A stretch of 64,000 nt of DNA from contig JADJYH010000028.1 of the NCBI GenBank assembly GCA_016719855.1, positions 1 to 64,000 of the forward strand. Direction: 5' to 3'. The stretch comes from Saprospiraceae bacterium. GTDB taxonomy: Bacteria; Bacteroidota; Bacteroidia; Chitinophagales; Saprospiraceae. Both the position numbers and the translations under genes were made by a program. Under the pieces are notes generated by a model. That model was not told the DNA's origin. It did no database searches and saw only the letters and a program-made list of their open reading frames with translations. Position 1 is the first letter of the stretch. Each line of letters begins with the position of its first letter. Positions 8,990-18,521 of this stretch are shown piece after piece.

Positions 8990-9508
8990 TTGATGCCGGT
9001 ATGTCAGCTTGAACAACAGCCACTACTCCCCCACCGGCTGGGTGTTCCAGATTTTTTCACGCAATTTTTAACCAAAACTTCTTTGAACATGCACAAACAC
9101 TACTTGAAAAATGTGGTGTTCTCGCGACTGCAAGCTTCTTTCCATGCTTCAACACCCGTCAACATCGTTGACGAAACCGCACCGATTCATACCAATTACC
9201 CATCAAAAACATTAGTAGTAGCTAGGGGCACCACAGCCTCTGATACATGGACAGCACCAGCTGACACCGAAAACTGCGACCCCGTCAATGTTACCTCGAC
9301 GCATATCTCCAGTTCCAGTTTCCCAAACGGCAATGCCGCCGTTAATTTCAGCGCAGTTGGCAGCAGCGAGAATGGTGCTGCTCCATGTACTTTTAACATC
9401 ATCATCGTGCTGCCATGCTGGCGTGCCGAATACACCTCGATTTGCAGCAATCACAAGCGGGCCGCTGCTCCATTCAAATTTCAGCGAATGGCAAGCGACC
9501 AGCTTTGA
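8990..9508 (+). pseudogene. HYR-domain remnant
   Basis: The frame is open for 172 codons but looks like the tail of a larger surface protein. The middle section (VDETAPIHTNYPS, then TWTAPADTENCDPVNVTST, SSFPNGNAAVNFSAVGSS, APCTFNIIIV) follows the HYR-domain consensus with its D-N-C and C-T-F cysteine positions. The residues before it have no signal peptide or other domain, and what follows (from PCWRAEY on) is not HYR-like and lacks a sorting tail. It ends about 45 bp before a strong plus-strand terminator, which fits the 3' end of a former gene. An intact small protein cannot be excluded. Confidence 0.5.
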
Positions 9509-9554
9509 AGAAGCTCATAATTTCAAAGTAAGTTTTTGGTAAAATGGTTTCGGG

Positions 9555-9583
9555 GGGGCAGCTTTTGCTGCCCCTCTTTTTTT
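9555..9583 (+). terminator. Rho-independent terminator upstream of fucP
   Basis: The arms GGGGCAGC (9555-9562) and GCTGCCCC (9567-9574), with a TTTT loop, are followed by CTCTTTTTTT-type sequence. This separates the HYR remnant from the fucose operon, so the fucP promoter should lie within 9500-9630 or overlap this structure. Confidence 0.85.
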
Positions 9584-9630
9584 GTTTTTGGAAAAAACTA
9601 CCTTTGGCTTTTCTCAAAACGAAACTAACC

Positions 9631-10947
9631 ATGTCCAGCAAAAACAAGTACTTGCTCCCGTTTGCGCTCGTCACCAGCCTGTTCTTTCTCTGGGGCATTG
9701 CCAACTCCCTCAACGGGGTACTCATCTCCCATTTCCAGCTTGCACTCGACCTCAAACGTTGGCAAGCGGGTCTGGTGGACTCGGCATTCTACTTCGGCTA
9801 CTTCGTTTTCGCCATCCCGGCGGGGCTTTTCATGAACAAGTTTGGTTTCAAAAAAGGCATCATCCTTGGCCTGCTGCTCTATGGGCTTGGTGCTGCACTT
9901 TTCTACCCCGCCGCCGAGGTTCGGGTGTACGGATTTTTCCTGTTTGCCCTGTTCACCATCGCCAGCGGTCTGGCCTTTTTGGAAACGGCGGCCAATCCCT
10001 ATGTCTCCATCCTTGGCGACCCAACAGGCTCGGCGCAGCGCCTCAATTTTTCGCAATCGTTCAACGGCCTGAGCATCATCTTCGGGCCGCTGCTGGGCAG
10101 CCTGCTCATTTTCACCAACAACAAGCACAATGCCGCCGACCTGGCCGCCATGCCCGTTGACCAAGCCGAGGCCGTCCGCATCGCCGAGGCGCACACGGTG
10201 CAGATGCCCTATTTGATTCTGGCGGGGGTGGTGCTGTTCGTGGCCCTGCTTTTTTGGTTGACGAAAATGCCCGAACCCGTGCAGCCCAGCACCTCCGGCA
10301 AGCGAGGCTGGGACGGCATTTTCAAAAACCGCCACCTCGTGTTGGCTATCGCAGCACAGTTCTGCTACGTGGGAGCGCAGGCCTGCCTCTGGGGCTATTT
10401 CATTGACTTCAAAATCTCTCTCTCACCCGACCATCACTTGTTTTTGGTCGAGGCGCTCAAGCCCTTTTTCGAGTGGATGGCAGGCAGCGCAGACGAGCTT
10501 ACGCCGCAGCGTTGGGCTGGTTTTCACCTTACGTTCAGCTTCTTGCTGTTCATGATTGGGCGGTTCTTTGGCACATGGCTCATGTCGTTCATACAGCCAC
10601 AGCGGCTGCTAACGACCTTCTCCGTGGTGGCGTTGGGGCTGTTCTTGACCGCCATCATGGCCACGGGTCTGACGGCGGTGGTTGCACTACTTTCGGCCAG
10701 TTTTTTCATGTCCATCATGTTCCCGACCATCTTTGCACTCGGCACCAAAAACCTGGGCGAACAGGTGAAGCTCGGCTCGTCACTCATCATCATGGCCATT
10801 GTGGGTGGGGCGGTTCTGCCACCACTTTTTGGTTTGTTGGCCGATAAAACGGGCAGCTACCAGTCGGCGCTCGTGCTGCCAATGCTGTGCTTTGTGATGA
10901 TTGGGTTTTATGGATGGAAGGGGTATAAAACACAAACAATCAGCTAG
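9631..10947 (+). CDS. fucP: L-fucose:H+ symporter, major facilitator superfamily
   Basis: The protein imports L-fucose across the inner membrane with protons. Its 438 residues equal the length of E. coli FucP. Twelve hydrophobic segments are visible, from FALVTSLFFLWGIANSLNGV near the N terminus, with the family motif FLETAANPYVSILGDP (about residue 130) and RLNFSQSFNGLSIIFGP. An upstream frame extension to 9544 runs through a terminator and is not credible; ATG 9631 (MSSKNKYLLPFA) fits the family. It is the first gene of a plus-strand operon with a lipoprotein, a sugar mutarotase and an L-fucose dehydrogenase-like enzyme. Together these describe uptake and oxidative, non-phosphorylating use of L-fucose. 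Confidence 0.92.
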   Translation: MSSKNKYLLPFALVTSLFFLWGIANSLNGVLISHFQLALDLKRWQAGLVDSAFYFGYFVFAIPAGLFMNKFGFKKGIILGLLLYGLGAALFYPAAEVRVYGFFLFALFTIASGLAFLETAANPYVSILGDPTGSAQRLNFSQSFNGLSIIFGPLLGSLLIFTNNKHNAADLAAMPVDQAEAVRIAEAHTVQMPYLILAGVVLFVALLFWLTKMPEPVQPSTSGKRGWDGIFKNRHLVLAIAAQFCYVGAQACLWGYFIDFKISLSPDHHLFLVEALKPFFEWMAGSADELTPQRWAGFHLTFSFLLFMIGRFFGTWLMSFIQPQRLLTTFSVVALGLFLTAIMATGLTAVVALLSASFFMSIMFPTIFALGTKNLGEQVKLGSSLIIMAIVGGAVLPPLFGLLADKTGSYQSALVLPMLCFVMIGFYGWKGYKTQTIS

Positions 10948-10949
10948 TT

Positions 10950-11726
10950 ATGAGATTCAATTTATTGTTCATCGCTATTTTTTGCTCCGCAATGGGCATG
11001 TCGCTCCTCTGTGCCTGTGGCGGTGATTTTGGCAAAACCCCACAGCACAGCTCCCCTGCCCTCGATTCGCTCTTAGCCGATTCTGCGCTGATGGGCGAGG
11101 AAGCCATTGCGGCAGCAAAAGAGGAAGCGAACACGCCCGGCAACACCAAGCCTGCCAAAATCAAGATGACCAACGACCTTGACTATTCCGCCGATTTTCT
11201 CAAAAAACTGACCTACGCCAACATCGCCGAAAACATTGAACTGGCCGATAGCTTCATCATTTTGGAGCAAACGGACACCTTCATTTTTCCCCAGATTTTA
11301 TCAAAGGCTAAATGGACAAATTTCGTGGCAAGCAAGGGCGGCTACCTGTATTCACTGGATGTTTCGAGGGCCAACTACACCACGCTCGACTTCAATTTCG
11401 AGCTGCGCAAGGGTCGCCAGACCGTTGACCAAATCAGGGGCAAGGCGGACCTGAACCCCGGTTTCGTCCTAGCCAGCGAACCCGACGAGGACGAAAGCAC
11501 TGGCAGCACCTACGCTGCCAACGATTACTATTTTGAAAGCCCCGAATGCACTTTCAGCATCCGTGTCGGCGACGATGAGGGCATAAAAAAAGTGAAGTTC
11601 ATCAAGCTTTGCAAGTCCGAGAAGTATAACATTGCGCTCGAAAACAGCCCAATTTTATTGGAAAATAAGAAGAACTGGTGGACGGCATACGGTGGACGGT
11701 GGCCCGGTCGTCAATCGTCGCTGTAA
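10950..11726 (+). CDS. Lipoprotein of unknown function in the fucose operon
   Basis: A 258-residue protein starts 2 bp behind fucP. The N terminus MRFNLLFIAIFCSAMGMSLL is a signal sequence followed by CACGG, so lipidation at one of these cysteines is expected. The rest is polar with beta-rich stretches (ADSFIILEQTDTFIFPQI, NDYYFESPECTFSIRVGD) and no domain I recognise. Tight spacing behind fucP suggests co-transcription. The last 16 or so residues (WWTAYGGRWPGRQSSL) are encoded by a heptamer repeat array (11677-11743), so the C terminus was apparently set by that array and not by the ancestral gene. It could be a surface glycan-binding or chaperone-like partner, but nothing in the sequence shows this. 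Confidence 0.75.
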   Translation: MRFNLLFIAIFCSAMGMSLLCACGGDFGKTPQHSSPALDSLLADSALMGEEAIAAAKEEANTPGNTKPAKIKMTNDLDYSADFLKKLTYANIAENIELADSFIILEQTDTFIFPQILSKAKWTNFVASKGGYLYSLDVSRANYTTLDFNFELRKGRQTVDQIRGKADLNPGFVLASEPDEDESTGSTYAANDYYFESPECTFSIRVGDDEGIKKVKFIKLCKSEKYNIALENSPILLENKKNWWTAYGGRWPGRQSSL

Positions 11727-11743
11727 ACCGTCAACCGTCAACC
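11677..11743. repeat. Heptamer arrays around the lipoprotein stop and mutarotase start
   Basis: The left part is three 7-bp words (GGTGGAC, GGCATAC, GGTGGAC). The right part repeats CCGTCAA twice and ends at base 11743, immediately before the mutarotase ATG. GGTGGACGG and CCGTCAACC can pair imperfectly. The array overlaps the coding end of the lipoprotein gene. Confidence 0.6.
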
Positions 11744-12079
11744 ATGACACATTGTTTCGCCCTCGACCTAAAAGACGACCCCGCCCTCATCGCCGAATAT
11801 GAGCGCTGGCATGCGCCCGGTGGCGTCTGGCCGGAGATTTTGGAGAGCATAAAATCGGCTGGAATCAAGGCGCTGGACATCTACCGAACGGGCAACCGCC
11901 TATTCATGGTGATGGAGGTGAACGATGATTTTTCCTTTGAAAAAAAAGCTGCCGCCGATGCAGTCAACCCAAAGGTGCAGGCGTGGGAGGAGCTGATGTG
12001 GCAATTCCAACAGCCGCTGCCCTGGGCGAAGGAGGGAGCGAAATGGATATTAATGGACAAGATTTTTGAACTGACATGA
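11744..12079 (+). CDS. L-rhamnose/L-fucose mutarotase family protein
   Basis: The 111-residue protein belongs to the RhaM-type mutarotase family, which interconverts alpha and beta anomers of 6-deoxyhexoses. Typical features are a conserved N-terminal strand (FALDLKDDPALIAEYERWH), GGVWPEILESIKSAGIKALD with the usual W-P-E, YRTGNRLFMVMEV, and the C-terminal W-x-x-F-Q-x-x-L-P-x-A (WQFQQPLPWAKEGAKW). The ATG at 11744 begins MTHCFALDL; the longer frame from 11678 is repeat sequence. Its position between fucP and an SDR dehydrogenase makes L-fucose the likely substrate, since the oxidative route needs one anomer. It overlaps the next gene by ATGA. Confidence 0.9.
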   Translation: MTHCFALDLKDDPALIAEYERWHAPGGVWPEILESIKSAGIKALDIYRTGNRLFMVMEVNDDFSFEKKAAADAVNPKVQAWEELMWQFQQPLPWAKEGAKWILMDKIFELT

Positions 12080-12849
12080 AACGACTCGAAAACAAAACTG
12101 CAATCGTGACAGGCGGTGCCAGCGGCATTGGGTTAGCCATTTCACAAAGGTTTGCAGCGGAAGGGGCGCACGTCCATTTGCTCGATTTAAAGCTAAATGA
12201 GGCAGAAGCAGCTGCCGCCACCATCCGCTCGGAAGGCGGGTTGGCAACTGCTTACGGTTGCGACGTGAGCGACCAACCGCAGGTAGCCAATGTGGTACAA
12301 GCCATTCACAGTCAGCACGTTGTGAACATCTTGGTCTGCAATGCAGGCATCGGATTCGTCGGGAATTTGGAGAAAACCACGGAGGAAGACCTCGACCGTA
12401 TGTACCGGGTGAACGTGAAGGGAGTTTACAATTCCATGCACGCCGTGGTGCCATTTTTCAAACAAAACGGTGGCGGCGTCATCCTCAACATGGCCAGCAT
12501 CGTGGCTTCGGTGGGCATCCCCGACCGATTCGCCTACTCCATGACAAAGGGGGCTGTGCTGACCATGACCCTCAGCGTGGCAGTGGATTACCTCGCCGAC
12601 AATATCCGCTGCAACTGCATCTCGCCCGCCCGCATCCACACGCCGTTCGTGGATGGTTTTTTGGCGAAAAACTACCCGGGACAAGAGGCGGAGGTGTTTG
12701 CGAAGCTGGCAAAAACGCAACCCATCGGGCGAATGGGCACCTCGGAGGAGGTAGCGGGCCTAGCAATTTATCTTTGTTCCGACGAAGCTGCGTTTATCAC
12801 GGGCTGTGATTTCCCATTGGACGGGGGATTTATTAAATTGCGCCCTTGA
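12076..12849 (+). CDS. SDR-family dehydrogenase, probably L-fucose dehydrogenase
   Basis: The 257-residue classical short-chain dehydrogenase has the nucleotide-binding TGGASGIG (residues 12-19), NAG (89-91), and the catalytic S141, Y154 and K158 in YSMTK. LDLK after the second strand suggests NAD preference. It overlaps the mutarotase by 4 bp (ATGA) and closes the fucP operon, so oxidation of L-fucose to L-fuconolactone is the most likely reaction. The later enzymes (lactonase, fuconate dehydratase, keto-deoxyfuconate dehydrogenase) are not in the window, so the pathway assignment rests on context. Another sugar alcohol or sugar dehydrogenase activity is possible. Confidence 0.85.
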   Translation: MKRLENKTAIVTGGASGIGLAISQRFAAEGAHVHLLDLKLNEAEAAAATIRSEGGLATAYGCDVSDQPQVANVVQAIHSQHVVNILVCNAGIGFVGNLEKTTEEDLDRMYRVNVKGVYNSMHAVVPFFKQNGGGVILNMASIVASVGIPDRFAYSMTKGAVLTMTLSVAVDYLADNIRCNCISPARIHTPFVDGFLAKNYPGQEAEVFAKLAKTQPIGRMGTSEEVAGLAIYLCSDEAAFITGCDFPLDGGFIKLRP

Positions 12850-12909
12850 AAATGTAACTTTGTCACAAATTCCTCATTATGAGGGCATTTCAACAAAAAA
12901 AATAGAAAA

Positions 12910-13593
12910 ATGAAGTTCATGTCCACACGAAATAGCTTTTTTTCAGGCCTTCAAACTGTCGCATTGTTGGCAATTCTGTACTTTTTGCCAAATGTTGCGA
13001 CAGCACAGCACTCCATCACGCTTACCCCGCAAAAAGGGGACGCACTGTACATCGGTGTTGACAACCCAATTTTGGTCAAGGTCGAGGGCATCGCCGACGA
13101 CCAGGTTTACCTCGCCAGCGATGGCGTTGAAATCGAGAACCAGGGAAATGGGCTTTACAACGTGCTCGTTTCCAATCCCGGCAAGGCCACTTTTACCGTG
13201 CACGGCGAGGGCTTCCAATACAAGAATTTTGATGTGGAGGTGAAGCGGATTGCTGACCCACTGGCTGCGTTGAAACTTGAAAATGGCGAAGTCAAAAAGG
13301 ATGGCGCTTTGACAGCCGCAGCATTCAAAATGGCAACAGGTGTCGGATTCGAAACGGATGGCTACCAGGGTCAATTGCAGCTAGAAATCGTCACATATAC
13401 CATCCTCCGAGTGCCAAAACAAGGCGATGTCATTGAGGTGCTGAACACAGGGGCCAACCTCAGCAAAAAAGCGATAGAACTGGTCAAAATGGCAACCCCC
13501 GGCGACACCTTCTACTTTGAAAACGTGCAAGCCAACGTCACTGGTGCCAATGAACCGAGAAAGATGAACAGCCTTGTTTTCAAGATAAAATAA
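12910..13593 (+). CDS. Secreted GldM C-terminal-domain-like protein
   Basis: A signal peptide (to about residue 33, ending ATAQHS) precedes about 195 residues that resemble the C-terminal domains of the type IX secretion motor protein GldM/PorM. The matching parts are DALYIGVDNPILVKVEGI, then GNGLYNVLVSNPGKATFTV, then KRIADPLAALKLENGEVKK. The last segment (GDTFYFENVQANVTGANEPR, MNSLVFKIK) matches the FEDIKA...RKLxSLxFKIK ending of that family. It lacks the membrane anchor and coiled-coil part of real GldM, so it is a stand-alone periplasmic domain protein and not the motor subunit. ATG 12910 and ATG 12919 are both possible starts. A terminator follows 18 bp behind the stop. Confidence 0.75.
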   Translation: MKFMSTRNSFFSGLQTVALLAILYFLPNVATAQHSITLTPQKGDALYIGVDNPILVKVEGIADDQVYLASDGVEIENQGNGLYNVLVSNPGKATFTVHGEGFQYKNFDVEVKRIADPLAALKLENGEVKKDGALTAAAFKMATGVGFETDGYQGQLQLEIVTYTILRVPKQGDVIEVLNTGANLSKKAIELVKMATPGDTFYFENVQANVTGANEPRKMNSLVFKIK

Positions 13594-13611
13594 CCGAGAT
13601 AAGCTTGTTTG

Positions 13612-13652
13612 AAAGCCCTTGGAAGTCGTTGATTTTCAAGGGCTTTTGTATT
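13612..13652 (+). terminator. Bidirectional terminator between the GldM-C-like gene and hutU
   Basis: The arms AAAGCCCTTG (13612-13621) and CAAGGGCTTT (13637-13646) are followed by TGTATTTT on the plus strand. The position between two converging genes allows use in both directions. Confidence 0.8.
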
Positions 13653-15673
13653 TTACAGCCCTTCCAATAACTCATCTTCCACCAAGTTCGGCAGCGTGAC
13701 CACCAGCCCCGGCGTCCTTTCCATTTCCCGTTTGATGGCAAACATGGCCTCGTCGTTCCTCGCCCAACTGCGGCGGGCGAGGCCGTTGTTCACGTCCCAA
13801 AAAAGCATGGATTCCAACCTGCGGGCAGCATCGGCAGAGCCGTCGAGCACCATGCCGAAGCCACCGTTGATGACCTCGCCCCACCCCACCCCGCCGCCGT
13901 TGTGCAGGCTGACCCAGGTAGCGCCCCGAAACGAGTCGCCGATGACGTTCTGCACGGCCATGTCGGCGGTGAAGCGGCTGCCGTCGTAGATGTTGGAGGT
14001 TTCCCGGTAGGGAGAGTCTGTGCCACTCACATCGTGGTGGTCACGACCCAGCACCACCGGGCCGGCCAGTTCGCCGCTGGCGATGGCGTTATTGAAGGCG
14101 TGGGCAATTTTCACTCGGCCCTCGGCATCGGCGTAAAGTATGCGGGACTTCGAGCCGACGATGGGCAGGTTGTGGTCAGCATTTTCAATCCAAATGATGT
14201 TATCGTTGAGTTGGCCCTGGATTTCGGGTGGCGCTGTGGCCTTTATTTCCTCCAAAACCTCGGCAGCGATGGCGTCCGTCTTGTCCAAATCGGATTTTTC
14301 ACCAGAGCAGCAGACCCAGCGGAACGGCCCGAAACCGTAGTCGAAGCACATCGGCCCCATGATGTCCTCCACGTAGCTGGGGTATTTGTACGTGCCCGTG
14401 CTTTTGTCCTTGAAAACATCGGCGCCAGCCTTGCCCGCTTCGAGCAGGAAGGCGTTGCCGTAGTCCCAAAAATAAGTGCCACGCTCGGCCATCGTGTTCA
14501 CGGCGTTGGCATGGCGGATTAGCGTTTTGCGCACCTCGTCCATGAAACCCAACTTGTCCGAATCCAGCAAAGCTTTGGCCTGCTCGAAGCTGACGCCCGC
14601 CGGGCAGTAGCCAAGGTCGTCAATATTGTGGAGGCTGGTCTGGTCGCTGAGGAGTTCGACCTGGGTGTTGGTCTGCACCAATTTTTCCAATAAATCCACC
14701 ACGTTGCCAGCGTAAATGAGGGCGATGGCAACCTTGTCCCGGCGGCATTCTTCGATGCGGTCGAGGAGCAGGTTGAGGTCGGCATAAACATTTTCCCGAA
14801 GGACGTACCCATCCACGATGCGCTGTTCGATGGTCTTTTCGTCCACCTCGGCCAGTACGCCTACTGCCCCTGTGATGACGGCGGCCTTGGCCTGTGCCCC
14901 CGACATGCCGCCGAGGCCGCTGGTCACGAAGACTTTGCCCCGCAAATCGTCGGTGCCGAGCTTGAGCAGCCGCCCAGCGTTGAGCAACGTGATGGTCGTG
15001 CCGTGCACGATGCCCTGCGGCCCGATGTACATGAACGAGCCCGCTGTCATCTGCCCGTACTGTGTGACGCCGAGGGCGTTGTACTTGTTCCAGTCTTCTT
15101 TTTTGGAGTAGTTGGGTATCATCATGCCGTTCGTGATGACAACCCGAGGGGCATCTTTGTGCGAGGGGAAAACGCCCATCGGATGGCCGCTGTACATCGC
15201 AAGTGTCTGTTCGTCAGTCATTTGCGAGAGGTACTGCATGGTGAGCAGGTACTGCGCCCAGTTCTGAAAAACCGCCCCGTTGCCGCCGTAGGTAATGAGT
15301 TCGTGCGGGTGCTTCGCAACGGTGGGGTCGAGGTTGTTCTGAATCATGAGCATGATGGCCGCTGCCTGCTGGCACTTGGCTGGATACTCGCTGATGGGTC
15401 GGGCATGCATCTCGTAATCGGGGCGGAAGCGGTACATGTAGATGCGCCCGTAGGTTTCCAATTCCTCAAAAAACTCGGGGGCGAGCACAGCATGGTGTTT
15501 TTTGTCAAAATAGCGCAACGCATTACGCACGGCGAGCTTTTTTCTTCTTTGGACAAAACACCCTCGATGACCCGCTTGGGGGCATGGGAGATGACGGGGT
15601 CGTAAGGCTTGGGCGCAGGCAGTTGGTCGGGGATTCCTTGAAGGATGGAATGCTGGAATGCAGAGTTGCTCAT
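13653..15673 (-). CDS. hutU: Urocanate hydratase, with one frameshift
   Basis: Urocanase adds water to urocanate to form imidazolonepropionate in histidine breakdown and uses tightly bound NAD+. Seen are ITYGGNGAVFQNWAQYLLTM, the dinucleotide-binding VFVTSGLGGMSGAQAKAA, and FGPFRWVCCSGE with the active-site cysteine region. The N-terminal 47 residues (MSNSAFQHSILQGIPDQ onward, ATG 15673) are in a different frame from the rest. One more A in the run near 15541 gives EEKKLAVRNALRYF and joins them. With that repair the protein is about 673 residues, close to the long urocanase form. No other hut genes are nearby. Confidence 0.95.
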
Positions 15674-15725
15674 AATTTGGCTTCGATTAATTTTCCGAGG
15701 CCAAAAGTAGGAAAAATGAAATTAC

Positions 15726-15758
15726 AACGTCGGCGAGGTTCTGCACCTCGCCGACGTT
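15726..15758. repeat. Hairpin with 14-bp perfect arms, AACGTCGG family
   Basis: AACGTCGGCGAGGT at 15726-15739 pairs with its exact complement at 15745-15758 across a 5-base loop. It sits between the hutU start and the stop of the TonB receptor, both on the minus strand. A close relative is at 26689-26723. No U-run follows, so it is not an ordinary terminator. Confidence 0.75.
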
Positions 15759-15765
15759 CGCCTAT

Positions 15766-18128
15766 CTAAAAACTATAATCCACCCGCAGCGTGAAATGCC
15801 TCGTCCCCTCGATTTTGCCGGGGCGGGCGATGACTCCCGGTTGGTCAGGTTGCCACCAATCAATGCAAGTTTCAAGTGGTCGTTGGGAAAAAAGCAACAC
15901 AGAGCGCCAAAATCAGGTCACCGCTCGTTGTCCGTGCGGTCTAATTTGCGCAGCCCGGCACCACCAGCGCCTCAAATACCTCATCAATGTTCTCCATGAA
16001 GCTGTTGTAAATGGCGCTCACGCCAACGGAAAACATTCCCGCCCTCGACTCGATGTCCACCTTGGCCGTATGCCGATAGCGGTACTTTAGGATGTTTGCG
16101 CACGACCTACCACTGGAGCAAATCGAAGAGTTGATGGCATTCTGGTAGGCCTCCGTTTGTCGGAAAGCTGCAGAGCCAAATTTCAGCGAATCCAACGAGG
16201 CCCATTCCTTGAACTTTGGGTCAATGTACGTGTAGCCGGCCAGCACGGTCGTCTCCATTCCGAACAACTTGCCCTTGCCCGTCACGCTGGCCTCGTAGCC
16301 CCGAATGCGGGTGTCGCCGACGTTCTGCGACTGGAACGATGGCGGGAAAGAACCCAACACGAGGTTGAACTCCATCATGTCCTGGTATTCGCTTGTGAAT
16401 GCCGCAAGGTCGAGGAAGCCGCTGAATCCACCGACCTTGAAGCCTTGGCGTAGCCCAATTTCCGCCGACCAGCCCGTTTCGGAGTTCAAGTCCACGTTGG
16501 GTAAAATGGGCGTGCCGCCAAACAGCGTGTAGATGAACTTCTCGGCGATGCTCGGGAAACGGTAGCCCTGCCCCCACGATGCCCGCAGAAAAGTTGCCTG
16601 TCCTACCTCATAGCTGGCACCGATGCGGAACACTGGTTTGGCCTCCTTGATTTCGCCGCCGGGCACGGTATCCCGCTGCGCAACTTGGCCACCAATTCTG
16701 TACTCGATGATTTCCGGCGTGAAGATGGCATTCTGCTCGTACCGGAAACCGCCGGAGAGGTTCAACCGGTCAAACAGCTTTTGGTCCAGTTGCAGGTAAG
16801 CCGCCATGTTTCGGCTGGTAAAGGTGGTGTCGCCGTAAAGTGGCGCCTTGACTGCCGTGCCAATGTACACGCCACCTGCCGACAGAATCATCCCAATCCG
16901 GTCCATTTTGCGCTGAAACTGGTACTCGGCGTACTTCACGTCGGATTGGTTCGACTGGTCGGCCTCAGACGTTCCTGTCTGGTTTTTTACGCTAAAATAA
17001 CGCCCCATGAGCTTGTGCCGATTGTTGGCAGGGTCGTAGTAAGTCACGTACGGGTCGATGTTGAAACGGAGGTTGTCGCTCTCCGAAACAGCTGCACCGG
17101 GCCTGAGAATCAGGCTGTCCAAGCCGCCCCAAAAGAAAAAAGATGCGCCACTTGTCTTGTTGATGTTGGTGTTCAGTCCCACCGAAAGGCGGTCGGTGAT
17201 GCGGTAGCGGTGCCGATGTTGATGCGGCCCCGGCGAGTCCAGGTGCTGTCGTTGATGCTCTCTTGGCGGATGTAGTAGCCACCGGTCACGAGGTCGAGCT
17301 TGCCGAATTTTTGTTTGTGAGAAATGCTGCCGCCCGCCGAGTAGCGGGGCGTGTCCCACCATTTGGCGGCCTCGTTTCTGGGAGCCATGTAGCTGGTCAC
17401 AAACGGCGAAATCTTCGTCTCTGGCTTCGACTTGGCGTAAGCCGTGCGTACGTTGACGATGCCGTTGAGCGCCGAAGAGCCGTACAGCGCTGAGGCTGCA
17501 CCCTTCACCACTTCTATCTGTTCGATGTTTTCCAGCGGCACATCTTCCCACTGCGGGTAGCCAGCGTCGGCTTGCAGGATGGGCATGTCGTCCACTAGGA
17601 GCAGTACCCGGCTGCCTGCGCCGTAGCTGTAGCCGGAGCCTCCCCGGATATTGGCTTGGTCGCCGACGAGGTTCACGCCAGGCACTTTATCGAGGAGACC
17701 GCTGAGGCTGGTTTGGTTGGTGTTTTCGATGAGGTTGGCTTGAGTACGTCAAGCGAGACGGTGACCTCTCCCAAGGCGCGCTCATGCTTGCCGCTGGTGA
17801 CAGTGGCGGTCCTGAGGATGTTGGCGCTTAGGGGCAATGCCATATTTAGTTGGCGGGTTTCGTTGGGCTTGAGTGTTACCGTTTGGTGCACCGTTTCCAA
17901 ACCTACAAAGCTGAAAACAATCTCATAATCCCCAGGGGCAAGTTGCAATTCGTACTGCCCGTTGAAGTCCGTGATGGTGCCCTCGTCCCCAGCCTGCACC
18001 GTAGCGTTGATGAGGGGCGAGCCGTTGCTTTCATCGGTCAAAACGCCCGTTAATGTTGCGGTTTGAGCGGATAGAAGGATAGCTGCGAAGAGTAGTAAAA
18101 CTGTGAGGGTAACTGTGATTTTGTTCAT
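15766..18128 (-). CDS. TonB-dependent outer membrane receptor with CarboxypepD-like domain, several frameshifts
   Basis: The assembled protein starts at ATG 18128 with a signal peptide (MNKITVTLTVLLLFAAILLS). It continues with a carboxypeptidase-regulatory-like domain (TLTGVLTDESNGSPLINATV), a plug domain (IRGGSGYSYGAGSRVLLLVD, then IEQIEVVKGAASALYGSSAL) and a beta-barrel ending in HFTLRVDYSF with the usual terminal aromatic residue. The reading frame changes near 17735, 17215, 15950, 15920 and 15850; each shift is a one-base change that restores family-like sequence. The receptor should import a TonB-energised ligand, but the substrate is not visible. No SusD partner follows, so a metal chelate or vitamin-type ligand is as likely as a glycan. 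Confidence 0.85.
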
Positions 18129-18521
18129 AAAATGGTGGTGGTTGAAAAATTGATTGTTGGGCAATTGGGATATTGGGCAATTGGGTTTGGCAAATAAAAT
18201 CCTAAGCAAGTTTAGGCAATTCTACCAATTATCGCTCTTGGAAATGTTCTCTGTGCAGGTTGGGAAGCCAACGCCGGAAAATGACGCTGGATTAGAGTGG
18301 GTAAAAAGCGCCTTTCCATATTTTTCGGAACGGCCTGTGTGGATTGGGCGCAAAAATAAGACTTGTACTCAAAAAACAGCGATTCAAATTAAACTTAGAT
18401 AAACCGCAAGGATTTCAGGGAAGTTTTCAGAGTTTTGTATTTGGAAAAGGGCGAATGCAAGGTCCGTTTCCAACAATTTCTCCGACTTTCTTGCTCATTT
18501 TTCAAACAAAAACATTTCCCT
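18129..18521. other. Divergent intergenic region with a one-sided heptamer array
   Basis: The gap separates the TonB receptor (minus) from a secreted protein (plus) and must hold both promoters. At 18153-18185 the word TTGGGCA/ATTGGGA is repeated about four times, without a clear opposite arm. The rest is AT-rich and shows no gene; I could not assign promoter boxes. Confidence 0.5.
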
